Positions 27,035 through 36,334 of a stretch of 64,000 nt of DNA are shown here, piece after piece. Source of the DNA: Rhizobium sp. P40RR-XXII (GTDB taxonomy: Bacteria > Pseudomonadota > Alphaproteobacteria > Rhizobiales > Rhizobiaceae). The notes beneath the pieces are model-generated. The model had not been told where the DNA came from, ran no database searches, and saw only the letters and a program-made list of their open reading frames with translations. Location of the stretch: contig NZ_JABAII010000021.1 of the NCBI RefSeq assembly GCF_012641405.1, positions 1 to 64,000 of the forward strand, in the 5' to 3' direction. Made by a program: the position numbers and the translations under genes. Numbering within the stretch: the stretch's first letter is position 1; each line of letters begins with the position of its first letter.

Positions 27035-27682
27035 CTACAGCAGTTGGGCATCCTCTTCTACGGACACCTTTCTCTTCACCCACAAATCGCTCGTCTGCTC
27101 CATCGTCATCAATTCCGCTGGATACACGCGTTGCTGAAGAGCAAGCAGATCGTCGAGGCTACCTTTCATCCATCGTTCGTAATCATCCCGGTGTAGGATT
27201 ACAGGCATCCGGTCGTGAACTGGCGAAACCGCCTCGTTCGCCGCTGTCATGGCACCGGAATAGACCGGCCCCCATTCATCGGAAATACGCCAAAGCCCTC
27301 CCCACGCGAAGATCGGTTCATCAGGAAGACTGAACCAAGTCCTCGTCTTCTTTCCCTTTGGTCCCTCCGGCTCGGCGAAATGCGTGACAGGTCTCAGGCA
27401 ACGCCACTGCGGTTTGCGAGCAACCCCGATCCACATGGGCTTCGTCAGTTCGGCAACGTTGTTCACGGGTATCGGCTTTGCCTCGGGTTTCATCGTCTTG
27501 AGGCGCAGTGGAAAACCCCAGGTCATCGACCGCATTTCCCGAGCGCCATCCTGCTCAATGATGGCAATGCCGGGAGTGCCCGGATAGACCTCCTCTGGAG
27601 AGTTCGATCTAACTGGGTTGGCTACCCCGAAATAGCGAGCGACTTCTTCAGCCGACTTCCGAACCGTATATAGATTGCACAT
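27035..27682 (-). CDS. SRAP (YedK/HMCES-like) abasic-site protein
   Basis: The 215-residue product begins MCNLYT, placing the catalytic Cys at position 2 once the initiator Met is removed. It has further SRAP-domain landmarks: a PVNNVAE stretch in the position of the family's NARxE region, WRCLRPVTHFAEPE, WGGLWRI and the catalytic His in HDRMPVIL. SRAP proteins form a DNA-protein crosslink with abasic sites in single-stranded DNA and are linked to the SOS response. GAAGGGAA precedes the ATG. It sits near an imuB fragment, but the polymerase cassette itself is broken. Confidence 0.93.
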   Translation of the reverse strand: MCNLYTVRKSAEEVARYFGVANPVRSNSPEEVYPGTPGIAIIEQDGAREMRSMTWGFPLRLKTMKPEAKPIPVNNVAELTKPMWIGVARKPQWRCLRPVTHFAEPEGPKGKKTRTWFSLPDEPIFAWGGLWRISDEWGPVYSGAMTAANEAVSPVHDRMPVILHRDDYERWMKGSLDDLLALQQRVYPAELMTMEQTSDLWVKRKVSVEEDAQLL

Positions 27683-27917
27683 GCTGAAGCGTTCCCTTCA
27701 ATCAGATCAGGCCGGTTTCCCGCCGTTCGCGAAAATCACAACTAAGATACGTTACATCGCCCAGCCTAAGGCCCCATGGGCTTTGACAATACGGTGTCTA
27801 AGCCAACGCGAGAGATTTCTCTCCGGAGCAGCCTATGGTACTGAGAGAATTCTGTATCTCCATCGCTTTACCCTCATGCACCAAAACGAGCGCATTCAAT
27901 GTCAAACAAGTTCCTAA

Positions 27918-29418
27918 TTCTACTGAGTCATAAAACTTTCTGGGTTCGCTGATGTTCGAGATTTGATAGCTTGCCGATTCGCATTTTGGCGCGAGTTTTC
28001 AAGATGTCTGTATCTGAAGCTACCTTATCTGGTCGATTTGAATCCTACCTGTCTTCGTTGACCAGTGTTTTCGGTCACGCGGATCGCATCGAACCGCTGC
28101 ACGATTATTGTTGCGGGCTGTTGTTGCCGGGAGAACGCAAGAGCGTTGAGCCGATGGCGGCGGTGTTGGCGCCGTCGCGGGTCTCGGCGAAGCATCAGTC
28201 CCTGTTGCATTTCGTCGGTCAGGCCGGCTGGTCCGATGCGTTGGTTCTGGCCAAGGTCCGTGAACTGGTGTTGCCGTCGATCGAGCGCAGTGGGGCGATC
28301 ACTGCCTGGATCATTGATGACACCGGCATCGCAAAGAAGGGCATGCATTCGGTGGGCGTGGCTCGGCAGTACTGTGGTCGCCTGGGCAAGCAGGATAATT
28401 GCCAGGTCGCGGTGAGCTTGTCGGTGGCCAACCATGCCGCCAGTTTGCCGGTTGCTTACCGGCTGTTTCTACCGGAGGCCTGGGCCGGTGATCCAGTCCG
28501 CCGGAAAAAGGCGGGCATACCGCAGGACGTGATCTTCCAGAGCAAGCCGCAGATCGCTCTCGACCAGATACGCAAAGCCCTGGCCGATGGCGTCGCTCCT
28601 GGTGTCGTCTTGGCCGATGCCGGCTATGGCAACGGGGGTGGTTTTCGTACCGCCCTCACTGAGTTGAGATTGCTTTACGCCGTTGGCATTCAATCGAATG
28701 CCACCTTCTGGTCGCCGGGGCAGGAGCCCTTGCCCGCCAAGCCCTGGAGCGGACACGGACGCCCCACCTCACGGCTGCAACGCAGCCCTGAACATGCGCC
28801 GCTCTCAGCCAAGGCCCTGGCTATGGACCGAGTGTCGGACTTTTCGACCGTCACCTGGCGTGAGGGATCAGATAGCGATCTCACCTCCAGGTTTGCCCGC
28901 TTTCGCGTGCGCTCCGCCGCCCGTGACTTCGAGCAGGACACTCCCCATCCCGTCGAATGGCTCCTGGTGGAATGGCCCGAAGGAGAAGAAGAACCCACCA
29001 AATACTGGCTATCGACCTTGCCCGAAGACACTGACTTCAGCACGCTTGTCGACACGGTCAAGCTGCGCTGGCGCATCGAGCGCGACTACCAGGAACTCAA
29101 ATCCGAATTGGGCCTGGCGCATTTCGAAGGCCGAGGATGGCGCGGGTTCCATCACCACGCCACCCTCACAATCGCCGCTTACGGCTTTCTCATCCGCGAA
29201 CGCGCCGCTTTTCCCCCCTCAGCACACCAAATCCGCAAAAACACTCCCATTCCCAATCGTCCTAGACCCCGAGGCGCCCCCAATCCGTCCGGAACGACAC
29301 GTTCCAAACTCGATCGCAACGATCCGTAAGTACCTGACAGTCGCTATCGCAAGACAAATCAGCCGATGTCCATGCTGCCAAAAAATCTACCGTCTCAGAA
29401 TTTAATGACACAGTAGAA
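27918..29418 (+). mobile_element. Complete IS701-family insertion sequence (1501 bp)
   Basis: The element has imperfect terminal inverted repeats starting TTCTACTG at both ends (left TTCTACTGAGTCATAAAA, right complement TTCTACTGTGTCATTAAA). It is flanked by a perfect 4-bp target duplication, CTAA, at 27914-27917 and 29419-29422, matching the YTAR preference of the IS701 family. It carries one transposase gene and appears intact, so the insertion is probably recent. Confidence 0.95.
28004..29329 (+). CDS. IS701-family DDE transposase
   Basis: The 441-residue product has the family's catalytic residues in context: WIIDDTGIAKKG (first Asp), VVLADAGYG (second Asp) and RWRIERDYQELKSELGL (Glu). 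The segment QYCGRLGKQDNCQVAVS is characteristic of this family. I prefer the ATG at 28004 to the TTG at 27971. No frameshift is visible. Confidence 0.95.
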   Translation: MSVSEATLSGRFESYLSSLTSVFGHADRIEPLHDYCCGLLLPGERKSVEPMAAVLAPSRVSAKHQSLLHFVGQAGWSDALVLAKVRELVLPSIERSGAITAWIIDDTGIAKKGMHSVGVARQYCGRLGKQDNCQVAVSLSVANHAASLPVAYRLFLPEAWAGDPVRRKKAGIPQDVIFQSKPQIALDQIRKALADGVAPGVVLADAGYGNGGGFRTALTELRLLYAVGIQSNATFWSPGQEPLPAKPWSGHGRPTSRLQRSPEHAPLSAKALAMDRVSDFSTVTWREGSDSDLTSRFARFRVRSAARDFEQDTPHPVEWLLVEWPEGEEEPTKYWLSTLPEDTDFSTLVDTVKLRWRIERDYQELKSELGLAHFEGRGWRGFHHHATLTIAAYGFLIRERAAFPPSAHQIRKNTPIPNRPRPRGAPNPSGTTRSKLDRNDP

Positions 29419-29778
29419 CTAAGCCGTGGTGCGATTATCGATACAATCAAAAGTGCCGAACGCATGAACGCATTGCAAAAGCGAACCGGCCCCAAACGTT
29501 ACCACGTCGATGTAATTTCATGCGGATGTCCTGATCCAAATTGCGGCGCTTTTCACAGACTCCGGCTTGAGCGCCCCCTCCCCACGGTAGAGGAGGCGGA
29601 AGCAACTTTGCGCATGCACAGCAAAACGCAAAAGCGCTCGTGAAGCTATCGCACAATCCCCCAGCCGTCGAAGCCAAACGCGCCTCCGAGGGCGTCACTT
29701 CACATAGCAGCGTGCGAAGCTCGTCGATGATGACTTCGTGCTGAGGAATGACATCCCTGTCGAAGATCAACCAGCAAT

Positions 29779-30822
29779 TTATGGTTTTAGAGAATTGAAG
29801 ATGGCTCTGGCATTGGCTGCGATGATAGCCGACTGCGTCATGAAAAAGTCCGTCGTGCTCCTGAAATCGTACGAGATGGCGAGCTGGTCTGATAACTGCT
29901 CGGTGACAGTGCAATAGAGCCAGGGTTGGCTCTTAGAATGAAAATCCCGGCATCGGGCGAAATATCCGTCTGGCCGCATCAGATAGAAGTCATTTTGCGA
30001 GCCATATGTTCGGAGGCCATCGGGCCCTACGATAGCTTGGTTTTTCAACATGGCTTCGCGTTCGCGGGCCCAGGGATCAAAGCCCTGGGCTTTAACGGAA
30101 ACCGTTATTTCGACAGGCTTGTCGGGTATAACGTCCGTCGGAATGAGGTGGCAGGCCATTTCGGCCCATGGATATTCAGGATGTGGGCGCGAGCAGAACG
30201 GTCGTTTGGTCTCCGTTTCTCTCCGCGAGGGGGTACCATCCAGCATGAAGACCACTGATTTCAAAGTCGCGCCGCCTCCATCCGCCTCCCTGCAGAAGGA
30301 GCGTGCGTCTGGATTGCTCCAAAGAATGTAATGGTCGTCGTTCATTCCGTTGCCGTAGAGGAAAATACCGGGCGCAACCGGAATTGCGACGTCGACATCG
30401 GCGATCCGCGCCGGATGCAGGTTGTCGAGGCATGCGGCAGCAGGTGGTGCATAGTGAGCTTCCCTCATTTTCTGCTGGGACCAGGTGACCGCGAAATAGC
30501 TGCCGAAGCCTAAGATGAAGACGGCGGGAAGCACGTACATGGCCCGCAGCGCCTGCGACTGGGTCGTGCGGCCGATCAGCACAATCCCGCTCGCTACAAA
30601 CCCGCTGGCGGCCCCAATCATCACGAAGACGACGAGGAGGATTCCCAACGCCACGCCGGGCCCGTCAGAGGACGTGACACTCGCGTATTCGATTTTGGCC
30701 AAAACTGCCGCAACGATCCCAGCGAGAAGGAGCAGCCACCAACGCCACCAGAAACAAAGGGCGAGGAAGCCAATGCCGTAGGCCGGACCTACAAAACTGA
30801 GAAAGTGCCCGATGTACTGCAT
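29779..30822 (-). CDS. Unknown membrane-anchored protein, 347 residues
   Basis: The N-terminal 115 residues hold about four hydrophobic segments (FLSFVGPAYGIGFLALCFWW, WWLLLLAGIVAAVLA, ILLVVFVMIGAASGFVASG, AMYVLPAVFILGFGSYFAV). The remaining 230 residues are polar, contain several cysteines (SFCREAD, KRPFCSR, MACHLIP) and are probably periplasmic. It was not recognised. It stands alone in its orientation, and its ribosome-binding site is weak. Confidence 0.7.
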   Translation of the reverse strand: MQYIGHFLSFVGPAYGIGFLALCFWWRWWLLLLAGIVAAVLAKIEYASVTSSDGPGVALGILLVVFVMIGAASGFVASGIVLIGRTTQSQALRAMYVLPAVFILGFGSYFAVTWSQQKMREAHYAPPAAACLDNLHPARIADVDVAIPVAPGIFLYGNGMNDDHYILWSNPDARSFCREADGGGATLKSVVFMLDGTPSRRETETKRPFCSRPHPEYPWAEMACHLIPTDVIPDKPVEITVSVKAQGFDPWAREREAMLKNQAIVGPDGLRTYGSQNDFYLMRPDGYFARCRDFHSKSQPWLYCTVTEQLSDQLAISYDFRSTTDFFMTQSAIIAANARAIFNSLKP

Positions 30823-31160
30823 GAAGTCGTCGTCCGTCCCGCCCCAACATGATCATCTATGGCATCAACCTGAAGATGAATCATGAAAAACTTCGGTCAA
30901 ATTGCATGCAACAGCGTCCACCGTCGTGATGCGCGACGAGGCTAAAAATATGACTGGTAGAAGCAGACCAGTCTCAACGAGGCCGCGAAAGACGTGCCCT
31001 CCATGAAATCAGCGCAGAAACAAAAACCTTTCGAAATTCCCTCGACAGTGCCTATTCGATCATTCATTGCTTCCATGCAATCGTACTTTCGTCAGCGACG
31101 TGACAACTTTTACTACCTCTGGTATTTCCATGATGGACGCTCAGGTTGGGAGAGACTTTC
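30823..31160. other. Divergent intergenic region, nothing recognised
   Basis: The 338-bp stretch separates the divergent genes starting at 30822 and 31161 and must hold their promoters. I see no gene and no clear palindrome. Confidence 0.5.
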
Positions 31161-31655
31161 ATGAAGAAACACGTCATGGCTCTGATGGCGGCACTTGCCA
31201 TGTGCGCCCCCATCGCCAAAATGACGCCCGCTTTTGCCGCAGATGATGCATGCGCGTCTGTCAAAGCGATGGCGAATAAATTCAATGCCACACCGCGAAT
31301 CCGGTTGGACGGCACCAGTTATCTTGAGGCAACCCATTTCACCACCTTGTATGTTGACACTAAGGAGTGGTGGCATGCTGGTTCTAAACCGTGGCATATA
31401 GAACCGCGCCAATATTCAAAAACCAATGATATCGAGAACTGCGAACATCTTGGGAGCGAAACGATAGACGGCGTCCAGACGGAAATCTGGTCCTACGACC
31501 ACTTATCGTACCAGGAGGTAGATAACTTTAAGCTTTGGATATCAGTTGATACGGGGTTGCCGCTGAAATCCCATTTCAAGCGGGTTCGGCCAAAAGACGT
31601 TATCGAGTGGGACGGCATTTACACGTATCGCCCTGATATCAAAGACCCCGTCTGA
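31161..31655 (+). CDS. Secreted unknown protein, 164 residues
   Basis: The product has a clear signal peptide (basic MKKH, hydrophobic ALMAALAMCAPIA, cleavage near AFA-ADD) and a soluble periplasmic domain with C-x-S at its start, several Trp residues and a WISVDTGLPLKSHFKR segment. The latter recalls lipoprotein-carrier-like (LolA/DUF) folds that read sugar or lipid surfaces, but I do not assign it. GGGAGAG lies upstream of the ATG. Confidence 0.7.
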   Translation: MKKHVMALMAALAMCAPIAKMTPAFAADDACASVKAMANKFNATPRIRLDGTSYLEATHFTTLYVDTKEWWHAGSKPWHIEPRQYSKTNDIENCEHLGSETIDGVQTEIWSYDHLSYQEVDNFKLWISVDTGLPLKSHFKRVRPKDVIEWDGIYTYRPDIKDPV

Positions 31656-31922
31656 ACCACAGCACGTCGTCTTCGAAGGAAAACCATCGTCGGCATCCCG
31701 ATGGCCGCTTCTAGCGCGTTCCCCCTGTCGGTCCTAACCGGTCATAGCCGAAATGGCCTCGACATGATTGATCACCTCACGGCCGGTCTTCAAAATTACT
31801 TTCGTTCCCGCGTATGCGTCGAACAGTTTCTCATGTGGGGCATAGCTGGTTGAAGAGTTTTTGCGCTCGCGATACTCGCGGACGTTGGGTAGCATTCCCC
31901 TTCTTGATTGCCCTGATAACTT

Positions 31923-32906
31923 TCAGAACAGGCGATCAACGAATTGCTCGGTCTCCCATGTTTTGAGAAAATTTGCTTCCCGGGCAACCCAGCCGATAGC
32001 ATTGTCGCCCCACTCTTGCGCCCGGCTCGCGTACTCGCCCATGAGCCAAAAGTGACGGACGATCACAAACCGGTGGGCTGCTTCGTAGTCGTTTGGAATT
32101 ATCGGCCGGATTGCTCGATATCCATCGATGAACGCATCCCACATAGTGGTCAACTTCCGACCAAAGGATATTTTCGCCCACAGGAAAACCGACAAGTCGT
32201 AAGCAAGGTATCCTGGACCACCATCATCAAAATCAAAAAATACTGCTTTGCCAGCGTCATTGATACGCGAATTGAAGCCGTGGCAGTCCCCATGGCAATA
32301 CGTCCAGGTCAGATTGCTGAACTCTTCAATCGCCTTTGCGGTCCGCGCGGCGATATTATCAAGATCGCTGAGGACTTCGGCATCTTCCACTATTCCACTA
32401 TCGCGTATTCGCACGAGCGGTCGGCGCAGCAAGTGTTCAAGGTCAAGACGATACACTGCCCCTTCAAATGGAAATGACCCGGCGGCATTGTGCACGAGGG
32501 CAAGGGTCTCCCCGTTGGCCCAAGCATCGCCAGCGTCTGCCGCATTTGCGTCGCGACCGTCGGCCGCCTGGAAAAGCACTCCCTCGCGCGGCCCTTCCGG
32601 CGCATATCCCGTAAGAAACAAAGTGCCGTCGCGTGTCGGAATGGGCGCGGCGACCGGAACTCCGGATCGCGCAAGGTGGGTCAGGAAAGCCGTTTCGGTT
32701 TGCACGTCGGCTGGACCACGCGCACGCTGGTGGGAAAGGCGAAAGACATAACGCCCGCCGTCGCTCGCAATAACAAGATAAACATCATTCAAGCCACGCT
32801 GGAGCAATCTGCAAGAAACCGGGCTTGCAAGCGAATAATGCTTACCGATGAAGCGCTCAATCGTCTCAACCTGTGGGGTCGAGTATCGTGCCTCGAAGTC
32901 GAGCAT
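31923..32906 (-). CDS. Aminoglycoside phosphotransferase-like kinase (APH/SrkA type)
   Basis: The 327-residue protein has the APH-fold landmarks: DGGRYVFRLSHQRARGPADVQTE (ATP-binding Lys replaced by Arg in the FRLS position), YCHGDCHGFN as catalytic loop with Asp and Asn, and FFDFDDGG as metal-binding Asp. The closest known types are SrkA/RdoA-like stress kinases and homoserine-kinase-like proteins. AAGGAA precedes the ATG. It has no functional neighbour; substrate unknown. Confidence 0.85.
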   Translation of the reverse strand: MLDFEARYSTPQVETIERFIGKHYSLASPVSCRLLQRGLNDVYLVIASDGGRYVFRLSHQRARGPADVQTETAFLTHLARSGVPVAAPIPTRDGTLFLTGYAPEGPREGVLFQAADGRDANAADAGDAWANGETLALVHNAAGSFPFEGAVYRLDLEHLLRRPLVRIRDSGIVEDAEVLSDLDNIAARTAKAIEEFSNLTWTYCHGDCHGFNSRINDAGKAVFFDFDDGGPGYLAYDLSVFLWAKISFGRKLTTMWDAFIDGYRAIRPIIPNDYEAAHRFVIVRHFWLMGEYASRAQEWGDNAIGWVAREANFLKTWETEQFVDRLF

Positions 32907-32969
32907 CGTCAGTTCCTTAGGAGAAGCCCTTCAAGGTAATTCTGTCGTACCGAGCCGATATTTGCAACT

Positions 32970-33536
32970 TTAGAGAACAAGAAAAACTGCCGAACCCGCC
33001 GCCAAGTTGGTGTCAGCAAGTCCGGGTTGGCCATCGTCATGCCACATATCATTCACGAACGCAGTCTCACACTCGCGGCCTTCAACCACGAAACCACATT
33101 TCTCATGGGCCCGGATCGCACGCTTATTGTGAGAAAGCACCCGAATTCCAATCCGGTGCAATCGCAAATGCTCGAAGGCGTGTTTCACAAGGCGAATAGC
33201 TTCGCTTCCAATCCCTTGGCCCAGCAATTGGGGGTCGAAAATGCCAACGGCCATGGACGCACGGCGTTCGCGGAAATCGAGATTGTCCAGCCTTATCTCC
33301 CCGACCAATCGGTTGCTAACTTCTATGATCCAAGCATTCGGATTGCCGATCAGTCTTTGAAGCCATCGTGACGCTCCGTCTCTGGTCAAAGGCTTCACGT
33401 CACGCAGACTAATCCCAAACATTTCGATGATTTCGGGATGGTTCCCAAGAGACAGACGAGCGTCAATGTCCTCTGAAGACGCGGGTCGCAGTTTGACGTT
33501 CCTACCTTTCAAATTCACCATTCCTACCATCGCCAT
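32970..33536 (-). CDS. GNAT-family N-acetyltransferase (RimJ/RimL type)
   Basis: The 188-residue product has the acetyl-CoA motif GIFDPQLLGQGIGSEAIRLV and the HRIGIRVLSHNKRAIRAHEKCGFVVEG end block of ribosomal-protein-type acetyltransferases. After MWHDD the family normally continues with a short hydrophobic ending; here a different 19-residue tail follows, which may reflect a C-terminal frameshift or deletion. The start could be 33536, 33530 or 33521. Confidence 0.82.
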   Translation of the reverse strand: MAMVGMVNLKGRNVKLRPASSEDIDARLSLGNHPEIIEMFGISLRDVKPLTRDGASRWLQRLIGNPNAWIIEVSNRLVGEIRLDNLDFRERRASMAVGIFDPQLLGQGIGSEAIRLVKHAFEHLRLHRIGIRVLSHNKRAIRAHEKCGFVVEGRECETAFVNDMWHDDGQPGLADTNLAAGSAVFLVL

Positions 33537-33954
33537 CCGTTTTCGAAATGCTTTCCGCCATCGGAAGTCTAGGTAACCGCAAACGTATTGCAATGACGAC
33601 ATTTGGCGCGTTCCCGCCGAGGCTCTCGGCAGCTTGCGGCCCATTGCAGACACCTTTTTAACAGAGCCGCAATCAAACTAACTGCAACCCATGAGATTAC
33701 ATCTGTTTTTCTACAATCTCTTTACTAATTATTAGTGCGCACTACCTAGCTTCGTCGGCGGCGAACACCTGGGGAGCCCTCAATGCGGTCAATGCGGTCG
33801 CGTCCCAACACGTGGTGTAGGTGACTGGAGGTAGCGAAGGCGAGCGCCCGCGCGTTTCATAGCGCTGTAGCGGGTGATCGGCTTCGCGGGCGGCCATCAG
33901 TGTTTTCCGCTAGGGTCGGGTTGTTCAAGACACAACCTGACGGAAAGACCACCG

Positions 33955-35196
33955 ATGACCAATGACATGATGAACGTGCGCTCGCTCGTTGAGAAGAGCG
34001 CCGATGCAGATTTATTGCGCGAGATGATCGGCTTTGCAGCCGAGCGGCTGATGGAACTGGAGGTCGGCTCAGTCACCGGTGCTGACTTCGGCGAGAAGAA
34101 CCCGATGCGGCTCGCCCAGCGCAACGGCTATCGTGATCGCGATTGGGAAACGCGAGCCGGAACGGTCGAGCTTCGCATTCCAAAGCTGCGCAAGGGCAGC
34201 TACTTCCCAAGCTTTCTTGAACCGCGTCGTATGGCGGAGAAGGCTCTGACGGCTGTTATTCAAGAAGCGTATATCCAAGGAATTTCCACGCGTTCTGTCG
34301 ATGACCTGGTCAAGGCCATGGGCATGAGCGGCATCTCCAAGAGCCAGGTGAGCCGCTTATGCGAAGAGATCGACGTCAAGGTGAAGGCGTTTCTCGACAG
34401 GCCGATTGAGGGCGAGTGGCCGTACGTCTGGGTGGATGCGACCTATCTCAAAGTCCGGCGTGGCGGTCGCATCGTTTCCGTCGCCGTCATTATCGCGGTT
34501 GGCGTCAACAGCGATGGTCGGCGTGAAGTCCTAGGTATGGAAGTCGGCACATCGGAAGCTGAGCCAATCTGGACGGAGTTTTTGCGTAGGCTGACACGCC
34601 GAGGCCTACGCGGGGTGAAGCTGGTTGTTTCCGATGCGCATCAAGGCATCAAGGCCGCCGTTTCCAAGGTCCTTAACGCCACATGGCAGCGGTGCCGCGT
34701 TCACTTCATGAGGAATGTGCTGGCGCATGCCGGAAAGAACGGCAGGCGGGTCGTCTCCGCCTTCATCGCGACAGCCTTTGCCCAGGAGACACCAGAGGCG
34801 GCCAGCGCTCAATGGCGCAGCGTCGCCGACCAGATCAGACCGAAAGTGCCAAAGCTTGCCACCATCATGGACGATGCTGAAGACGATGTGCTGGCCTACA
34901 TGACCTTTCCGAAAGAGCACCGGGCGAAGTTGCACTCGACGAATCCGATTGAGCGTCTCAACGGCGAAATCAAACGCCGCACCGAGGTCGTCGGCATCTT
35001 TCCCAACGGTAAGAGCGAAGAGCAATCGATCCAGTGAATCGATTGCCGCTCGAACGCCATCGTGCGTCTCGTCGGCGCATTGCTCATGGAGGCGAACGAT
35101 GAATGGACCGTCCAGCGAGGGAGGTACCTGACCCTCGAGACCATGGCTCAAATGAGCGATGATCCCCAAATCAGCTTGCCCGCTGTGGCACGCTGA
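33955..35196 (+). pseudogene. IS256-family (mutator type) transposase, interrupted near its C-terminus
   Basis: The frame from the ATG at 33955 encodes the DDE residues in WVDATYLKVR, VVSDAHQGIKAAV and TNPIERLNGEIKRR, then reaches FPN and runs into a TGA at 35035-35037. The normal C-terminus (AIVRLVGALLMEANDEWTVQ to SLPAVAR) follows in the same frame after about 45 extra bases and stops at 35194-35196. The stop removes only the last roughly 50 residues. Confidence 0.88.
35008..35052. repeat. 45-bp insertion with perfect hairpin inside IS256 transposase
   Basis: Between the FPN codons and the AIVRL codons lie about 45 bases not found in typical members. They contain CAATCGAT (35023-35030) and its exact complement ATCGATTG (35038-35045) around CCAGTGA, and AACG occurs at both outer edges (35005-35008 and 35053-35056). 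The TGA lies in the loop. Length keeps the frame. Confidence 0.7.
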
Positions 35197-35444
35197 TAAT
35201 CGCTCCGACCTGGGGCGGAAAGCACGGCAATCAGCCGGCAGCTACACCACCTATGTGGACGCGATCCTCAATGCTGTGGAAGATATTCGCCATCATATCG
35301 ATTGCTCTTTATTTTTGGTTGTTCGTGATGTGGTTCAACGGGACCTACAGTCCAACGATGCTGCACTATCTCTTTGTCGCCATTCAATTGCCTGTCGTTG
35401 TTGGGACCACGTGCTAAGCGTTCGATTTATATATTGGCGCACCA

Positions 35445-35741
35445 ATGTTCTGGAGAGCGACACTATGGGGTCTGGCAACTAAGATAATAGTATCTGCTGG
35501 CATGACGGTTCCTGGGACAATCAAGATGTATTATTTGAGCCAAGCATATTCGCATCCATCAGCGGTTTTCGCTGTCGCGTTTGGAGGAGCTTGGGTTTTT
35601 TTATCTATCGATTTTGTACCCTGGATTATTCAGTTTGTTGTTTTGTCGCGTTACTTCCATAAACAATTGAACCGTGGTCGAGCTATCCAGCAGCCTATAT
35701 CCAGTGCTCGCCGCCCTTTGTTCCGGCTGCCAGCAGGCTAA
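35445..35741 (+). CDS. Possible small membrane protein, 98 residues
   Basis: The frame has hydrophobic stretches (LATKIIVSAGMTVPG and FAVAFGGAWVFLSIDFVPWIIQFVVL) but no convincing ribosome-binding site. A 48-residue hydrophobic frame at 35271-35417 precedes it. Both lie right of the IS256 element in AT-richer DNA and may be debris of a membrane gene. Not recognised. Confidence 0.3.
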   Translation: MFWRATLWGLATKIIVSAGMTVPGTIKMYYLSQAYSHPSAVFAVAFGGAWVFLSIDFVPWIIQFVVLSRYFHKQLNRGRAIQQPISSARRPLFRLPAG

Positions 35742-35813
35742 AGGCTGATGTCCGCAATTGGCGCGAGGCGGCCGAGGCTATCGGCGGCTTCCAGGCCCGA
35801 AGCGGTTGTCGGC

Positions 35814-36179
35814 CTATCGGTTCCCAAGAGAGAGTTTCATAAGCGAGATTAACTTCGAAAAAGCATGCGCGACGCCGACCAAGACATATCCCAATAGACA
35901 CGCTGCTACCTCTCCGATAACCGGCAAAAGAAGGAAGCCGTCGCCAGGGCCATTGCTCTCATCAGCGGACATCTCCGGCAAAGCTAAAAAGGCTACCAAA
36001 ATAGGTGAGCAAGCGAGCCAGACGAATGTGATGACATGCGGCAACCATTTGAGACGGGACATCTTTATTGAGGCGAGAAACGCCGCGCCAAGCGCAATTA
36101 TGTTGACGAGAAATATAAGCGAGACCGCGAATTCTGGCGGTAAAATCGTAGGGTATGCTGGGTCAGATTGCGTGAACAT
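35814..36179 (-). CDS. Unknown membrane protein, 121 residues
   Basis: About three hydrophobic segments are visible (FAVSLIFLVNIIALGAAFLA, WLPHVITFVWLACSPILVAFLALP, FLLLPVIGEVAACLLGYVLVGVA). I take the ATG at 36179 rather than the upstream TTG at 36224. Not recognised. It lies between the IS256 element and the dnaE2 tail, both of which are broken. Confidence 0.5.
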   Translation of the reverse strand: MFTQSDPAYPTILPPEFAVSLIFLVNIIALGAAFLASIKMSRLKWLPHVITFVWLACSPILVAFLALPEMSADESNGPGDGFLLLPVIGEVAACLLGYVLVGVAHAFSKLISLMKLSLGNR

Positions 36180-36334
36180 GAGCTGCCAAGGTTGAGTATG
36201 CCATCCGGTTTCAGCGACGGGCAATTAACAAGAAATTTGCAGTATCGGCAATGACCGCTGATGACGCGACGCGAAGCTGCTGTTCAAAAGACAGCGCTTA
36301 ACCAGTGCGAGAGCGTGCAGTGTCAACGATTCTT

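Larger units (their letters stand above)
27899..29643 (+). pseudogene. 79-residue unknown protein split by IS701 insertion
   Basis: Removing the IS701 element (27918-29418) and one CTAA target copy rejoins 27899-27917 to 29423-29643 as a single open frame of 79 codons plus stop, running ATG-TCA-AAC-AAG to the TGA at 29641. The product has a CGCPDPNCG cysteine cluster in the middle, possibly metal-binding, and a C-terminal LPTVEEAEATLRMHSKT helix. The insertion hits codon 7. The frame staying open across the junction for 240 bases argues this was a real gene. Function unknown. Confidence 0.75.
33812..35250 (+). mobile_element. IS256-family insertion sequence with broken transposase
   Basis: GTGGTGTAGGTGACTGG at 33812-33828 recurs in inverted, imperfect form at about 35234-35250 and brackets an IS256-type transposase. 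I could not find a convincing 8-9 bp target duplication, so the ends are approximate. The transposase is interrupted late by a hairpin-bearing insertion with an in-frame stop. Confidence 0.75.

Noticed and set aside
29447..29914. 155-codon minus-strand open frame right of IS701
   Set aside because: It lies opposite the restored 79-codon gene and into the next gene; low-complexity product and no start signal.
33781..33811. Short direct repeats TCAATGCGG left of the IS256 element
   Set aside because: Two nine-base copies without structure; too short to distinguish from chance.
35035..35037. TGA in the IS256 transposase as a selenocysteine codon
   Set aside because: The surrounding codons belong to an insertion with a hairpin, not to a conserved catalytic position, so an interruption is simpler.
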